DNA of 64,000 nucleotides, taken from assembly GCF_037975245.1 (NCBI RefSeq), contig NC_092568.1, positions 3,496,001 to 3,560,000 of the forward strand, in the 5' to 3' direction. This document shows, piece after piece, positions 60,513-64,000 of this stretch. A program made the translations under genes and the position numbers. The notes under the pieces are model-generated. The model was not told the origin of the DNA. It worked only from the letters and a program-made list of their open reading frames with translations, and searched no databases. Numbering within the stretch: the first letter of the stretch is position 1; each line of letters opens with the position of its first letter. Origin of the DNA: Apostichopus japonicus. Taxonomy: Eukaryota; Echinodermata; Holothuroidea; Aspidochirotida; Stichopodidae.

Positions 60513-62193
60513 CTTGCTTATGCATTTCCTTCATCCTCGAACGTAGCTCCTCCACGAACTCCGGATACTCAACACCCTCCTCCTCTTCCATTTCCGGTAA
60601 AATTATATCAAGCGGAGTCCACACAGCCCTTCCAAACATTAGTTCTGTCTGTCTAGTCGATTCATGGACGGTAGTATTGTAGGCCAAGCTAGCGTACGGC
60701 AACCACGTGTCCCAATCTTTTTGATTCGGCGCTACAACCATGGAAAGCATTGTTTCTAGAGTTCTATTGAATCTCTCCACCATTCCATCTGATTGCGGGT
60801 GGTACGGTGTGGTCCTGGTTTTGCGTATCCTGAGTAGTTCACATGTCTTCTGAAAAACCTTGGACTCAAATTGCCTCCCTTGGTCGGAATGAATCTCTTC
60901 AGGGATCCCAAATCTACAGATGAAACGCTCAATAAGGGTTTTAGCTATCGTCACAGCTTCTTGATTCGGGATTGCCGCCACTTCCACCCACTTTGAGAAA
61001 TAGTCAGCTATCACCAAAATGTATCTATTCCCCTTCGGTGTAATAGGCAATGGCCCAATGATATCTAATGCTACCCTTTGCAATGGTTCACCTGTTGCAT
61101 ATCTACGGAGCTTGGCTTTCTGCTTCGTCTTGGCACCTCTCCTCTGCTGGCATTCGGGGCAAATCTTACACCACTGATCTATATCTCGTGAGAGCCCACT
61201 CCAATAGAACTTCTTTCGTACTCGAGTAGAAGTCTTCCTTGCCATGAAATGGCCAGACAAGGGATGTGAATGAGCCAACTCCCATATTTTCCTCCGCAAC
61301 ACTTCGGGCACTACAAATTGTAACCACACCTTGTCACCCCTCTGGGATTCAAACTTGCGATACAATAGGTCGTTCTTTAAAACCAAGCTTTCCCACTGCA
61401 GCCAGTATTGTTGTAGTGTCCTACTTCCACCAGAAACTTCGCTCCACAATGGTCTCTTCAGGGTCTCCTTTCCTTGCAAAACTGGCAATATGTCTGGATC
61501 ATCTCTTTGGTACTTTTTCAGGTCTTCAAGTGACCAGGGTGGCGGATGTGAAGTTTCCTCCTGCTCCACCTGCCCTTCTTGGATTGCAACACCACGACAA
61601 GCCTTTCTGTCGCTACAAATGTCAGCTCTCCCCTCTAGATCAGAGATTTCAGCACTCAAGCACTCCCTCTTTTCCAGCTTCTCGCAATGGGAACAGTCAC
61701 AACAGGGTCTCCTTGACAGGCCGTCTGCATTATTGTGAACCCTCCCTGCACGATGCTCGATGGTAAATTCGTAAGAACCTAGAAACTCCAGCCATCGCGC
61801 TATTTGGCCTTCTGGTTGGCGAAAATTCATCAACCAGCGAAGCGCTCCATGATCAGTCCTAATCAGGAACTTCCGTCCGTACAGGAAGTGGTGAAACCAC
61901 TTGGTGCCAGCAATAATAGCCAGAAGTTCTTTCCTAGTAACGCAGTAGCGCCTCTCTTGCTTAGACAGTGTCCTGCTGTAGTACCCAATTACAACTTCAT
62001 TTCCATCCTGGATTTGCGAAAGTACAGACCCAACCCCTTGATCACTGGCATCTGTATCCAGTACGAACGGATCATCCTTGGTCGGGTAGCAGAGAACTGT
62101 ACGATGGACGCACGCACCCTCTGTGAGATTCCCTGTGCGATGGACGCACGCACCCTCAGTGAGTACAGCTTCCCCTCGACGTGACGCACGCAC
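60424..62193 (-). CDS. gypsy pol fragment: RNase H plus integrase, chimeric at both ends (589 codons)
   Basis: The frame has no stops. RNase H: YPTKDDPFVLDTDASDQGVG with the first acidic residue, ...TRKELLAI, RTDHGALRW. A His2Cys2 zinc finger follows (HSHPLSGHF ... CKICPECQQ). The integrase core then shows the D,D,E triad in VALDIIGPLP, HSDQGRQFES and DGMVERFNRT. The reverse transcriptase that should precede RNase H is missing. Upstream residues (RASRRGEAVLTEGACVHR repeats) are translated minisatellite, and the last ~25 residues come from the G-rich repeat. The element protein would not be functional as a whole, although the integrase frame itself is intact, suggesting a fairly recent copy. 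Confidence 0.85.
   Translation of the reverse strand: MRASRRGEAVLTEGACVHRTGNLTEGACVHRTVLCYPTKDDPFVLDTDASDQGVGSVLSQIQDGNEVVIGYYSRTLSKQERRYCVTRKELLAIIAGTKWFHHFLYGRKFLIRTDHGALRWLMNFRQPEGQIARWLEFLGSYEFTIEHRAGRVHNNADGLSRRPCCDCSHCEKLEKRECLSAEISDLEGRADICSDRKACRGVAIQEGQVEQEETSHPPPWSLEDLKKYQRDDPDILPVLQGKETLKRPLWSEVSGGSRTLQQYWLQWESLVLKNDLLYRKFESQRGDKVWLQFVVPEVLRRKIWELAHSHPLSGHFMARKTSTRVRKKFYWSGLSRDIDQWCKICPECQQRRGAKTKQKAKLRRYATGEPLQRVALDIIGPLPITPKGNRYILVIADYFSKWVEVAAIPNQEAVTIAKTLIERFICRFGIPEEIHSDQGRQFESKVFQKTCELLRIRKTRTTPYHPQSDGMVERFNRTLETMLSMVVAPNQKDWDTWLPYASLAYNTTVHESTRQTELMFGRAVWTPLDIILPEMEEEEGVEYPEFVEELRSRMKEMHKQARGWRNRGAQGARAPPHFSSGLKMCPFST
60513..62100 (-). mobile_element. truncated Ty3/gypsy LTR retrotransposon
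   Basis: Only the RNase H and integrase parts of pol remain. No gag, protease, reverse transcriptase, LTR or primer-binding site is seen. The pol 3' end is cut by the G-rich repeat and its 5' end by the minisatellite at 62100-62398. Confidence 0.9.
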
Positions 62194-62398
62194 GCACCCT
62201 CAGTGAGATTCCCTGTACGATGGACGCACGCATCCTCTGTGAGATTCCCTCTGCGATGGACGCACGCACCCTCTGTAAGATTCCCTCTGCGATGGACGCA
62301 CGCACCCTCAGTGAGTACAGCTTCCCCTCGACGTGACGCACGCACGCACCCTCAGTGAGATTCCCTGTACGATGGACACACGCACTCTCAGAAAGATG
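62100..62398. repeat. minisatellite, 34-44-bp units with ACGCACGCACCCTC core
   Basis: About eight units of GATGGACGCACGCACCCTC plus either TGTGAGATTCCCT or AGTGAGTACAGCTTCCCC. The unit types recur in order (two consecutive blocks contain the GTACAGC type followed by a TGACGCACGCACG unit), so a higher-order duplication is likely. It abuts the truncated end of the gypsy pol. Confidence 0.9.
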
Positions 62399-63133
62399 TA
62401 TAGGCAACTGCCAGATCGAAACTGACAGTCGCGTGCACACTTATAACACTGGTTGCTTCTTACGGTTCCTAAAAGTGCTGGTGCTCTAGAGCCTAATTTA
62501 AAACAAGATGAAAGATTTGGTGGGCCCGGAGCCGCCCTGTACTACTTCGTGCAGAAAATCCTACAATTATTTACGTCGAACAAGGGTCTAATCTCTTCAG
62601 GTGGTGAGCTAACAAGGAAAACGGTATTCTTGCCCTATATTTCTGGTCCACACCGCTAGGTGAGTGACGTCAAGGTTTAGATAAATATAACAACGGAATC
62701 GGGTTTTCTTCCTAATTACCAACCCGCAGAAAAACTGCCTAAGTATTTAGAAAGACAAAGATACTAAAATCTCACCCATAAATGATGGCAAACAGCTACA
62801 AACTTTTCTTGTTAAACCAATTAGCGGTTAGGGCCTAGAACACACGTCCGCACTTGTCTGAGTCTTGCTGTGAACTGGCGAACTCTTCAGCACGAGGCAG
62901 ATTATAAGAGACGCGCAAGTTGCACGAGCGTCCACATGGGCATCACATGTCACGCTAGTGAATTAAGAAAGGTGTCGGGCGCCCTCGATTCAGTTAAATC
63001 AGGATGATCCGAGCTCCGTTACACCGTTATATTGCTCGTCACAAGTAACACAACCGCCGTTTCCGTTGATGAGTACGATATCCATAGAAGAAACAAAAAT
63101 TAAAAGCGTTAAGGAGTCATTTAGGTAAAGAAG
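62399..63133. other. upstream region of the GPCR gene
   Basis: No coding exon recognised. The first ATG of the receptor frame is at 63134; promoter elements are not evident. Confidence 0.4.
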
Positions 63134-64000
63134 ATGGATGCGAACGGAGTTGAAGTTACGATTTTACCCACCGATTCGCCTGGTTATGTTTTGGAAGATC
63201 CGACACAAAGAACACTTTTGTCCGTTATAGTGATACTTTTGGCGGCTGTTGGCATTCCTGGGAATATATTGGTTATGATCGCTGTGACTTTCTCGAAAAG
63301 ATTGCAAACCAAGACCAATTCATTTGTCGTGAATTTGGCGTGTTCTGATCTTGCAGCGTGCCTCGTCCTTCCGTTCCAAGTTGTCGCTTTGTTGAACGAT
63401 AGTTGGCCATTGCCAGACCAGTTGTGTACCTTTGTTGCTGTTGTTGCCTCGGTTGGTCTTGGTAGCAGCGTAGTCAATCTCGCCTTAATCGCCTTTAACC
63501 GTTTCACGTTAATAACTAAATCTCGTACTCACTACCACCAACTATATTCAAAGAGAAATCTTGTCTTCATGTTAGTTTCAGCATGGATCATTCCGATCGT
63601 CCTGGTTACGGTCCCACCCTTGTGTGGCCTTGGAGGAATCGGCTACTCGGAGAGATATAAGATATGTTCAGCTGACTCAACCCATCCTTTATCGGATGTT
63701 TACGCATTCATCAGCAGTGTTCTCGTTGGATTTCCATGTTTGATCATTATTATTACATGTTACGTCAAAATTTATCGCTTCATTCGAGCTAAAAATCGCG
63801 AGCTGTTTTCCAACAACGCATGTAGAGGAGAAAGCACTGGCCACGCCCAATCAGCGGCCTTCAAAAGACAAGTGAAAGTGACAAAGAACTTGTTTTTGGT
63901 GGTATGTTCGTACATCATCTGTATAATGCCCTTTGCTATCAACTGTTTGATACCAGCCAGCTACCCTTCCATTCCTTTGGTGTCGTTATTTCTTATCGTT
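63134..64000 (+). CDS. class A (rhodopsin-like) GPCR, Tre1/Moody/GPR84/melatonin-receptor-like, 3' end beyond window
   Basis: An uninterrupted 289-codon frame runs to the window edge. TM1 has GN44; TM2 has NLACSDL with Asp72; Cys98 is the conserved extracellular cysteine before TM3. The TM3 end carries N122-R123-F124 in place of DRY. TM4 has a Trp (SAWIIPIVL), TM5 ends CYVKIYRFIRAKNRE, and TM6 has C263-I-M-P266-F rather than CWxP. The window ends at the start of TM7, before NPxxY could be seen. Asn in place of Asp in DRY is known in melatonin receptors and in the insect Tre1/Moody family, which guided the call. The ligand cannot be inferred. The N-terminus is short and without a signal peptide. 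The first coding exon is long; an intron could still follow the visible part. Confidence 0.85.
   Translation, partial: MDANGVEVTILPTDSPGYVLEDPTQRTLLSVIVILLAAVGIPGNILVMIAVTFSKRLQTKTNSFVVNLACSDLAACLVLPFQVVALLNDSWPLPDQLCTFVAVVASVGLGSSVVNLALIAFNRFTLITKSRTHYHQLYSKRNLVFMLVSAWIIPIVLVTVPPLCGLGGIGYSERYKICSADSTHPLSDVYAFISSVLVGFPCLIIIITCYVKIYRFIRAKNRELFSNNACRGESTGHAQSAAFKRQVKVTKNLFLVVCSYIICIMPFAINCLIPASYPSIPLVSLFLIV

Noticed and set aside
1-64000. tRNA or rRNA genes
   Set aside because: No cloverleaf with matching A and B boxes and no rRNA core sequence was recognised by eye. A covariance-model scan was not possible.

Overview
The window is animal genomic DNA. It has AT-rich intergenic sequence, multi-exon genes with GT-AG introns, abundant microsatellites and poly-G tracts, and many decayed transposable elements. 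There are no operons, ribosome binding sites or prokaryotic features. The gene content (two secreted MPO/ovoperoxidase-type heme peroxidases, an immunoglobulin-superfamily receptor, an EF-hand protein and a Tre1/melatonin-receptor-like GPCR) and the repeat style suggest a marine invertebrate deuterostome, most likely an echinoderm such as a sea cucumber. The organism is an inference.

Layout. 1-2220: repeat debris with a 63-bp-arm hairpin. 2230-12828: a candidate 10.6-kb foldback-like DNA transposon. It has a 34-bp imperfect terminal inverted repeat, 9-bp flanking direct repeats, and arms made of the same ~207-bp satellite in opposite orientation (10 units left, 7 units right). Its interior holds an open Ulp1-type cysteine protease sequence, a LINE tail and minisatellites. 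This is the most striking object in the window. 12838-15270: no gene seen. 15331-23609: a four-exon type I membrane protein with three Ig-like domains, preceded by a palindrome, 22-bp tandem repeats and a TATA box. 23966-30950: LINE tail, a 936-bp miniature foldback element with minisatellite arms, and G-rich repeat copies. 30954-42115 and 46958-56325: two tandem, same-strand heme peroxidase genes with 12 coding exons each and conserved exon phases. They differ mainly in a serine-rich C-terminal tail present only in the second. Intron 1 of the first contains an uninterrupted 816-bp tetranucleotide repeat. 58046-60358: the N-terminal half of a calmodulin/troponin-C-like gene, cut off by a repeat. 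60513-62100: a truncated Ty3/gypsy pol (RNase H plus integrase, minus strand), fused at its 5' side to a minisatellite. 63134-64000: the first 289 codons of a class A GPCR that runs off the window.

The two peroxidases are clearly related to each other. The other genes are unrelated neighbours, as is usual in an animal genome. Exon models were read by eye from splice consensus, reading-frame phase and (for the peroxidases) paralogue comparison; no transcript evidence was available.
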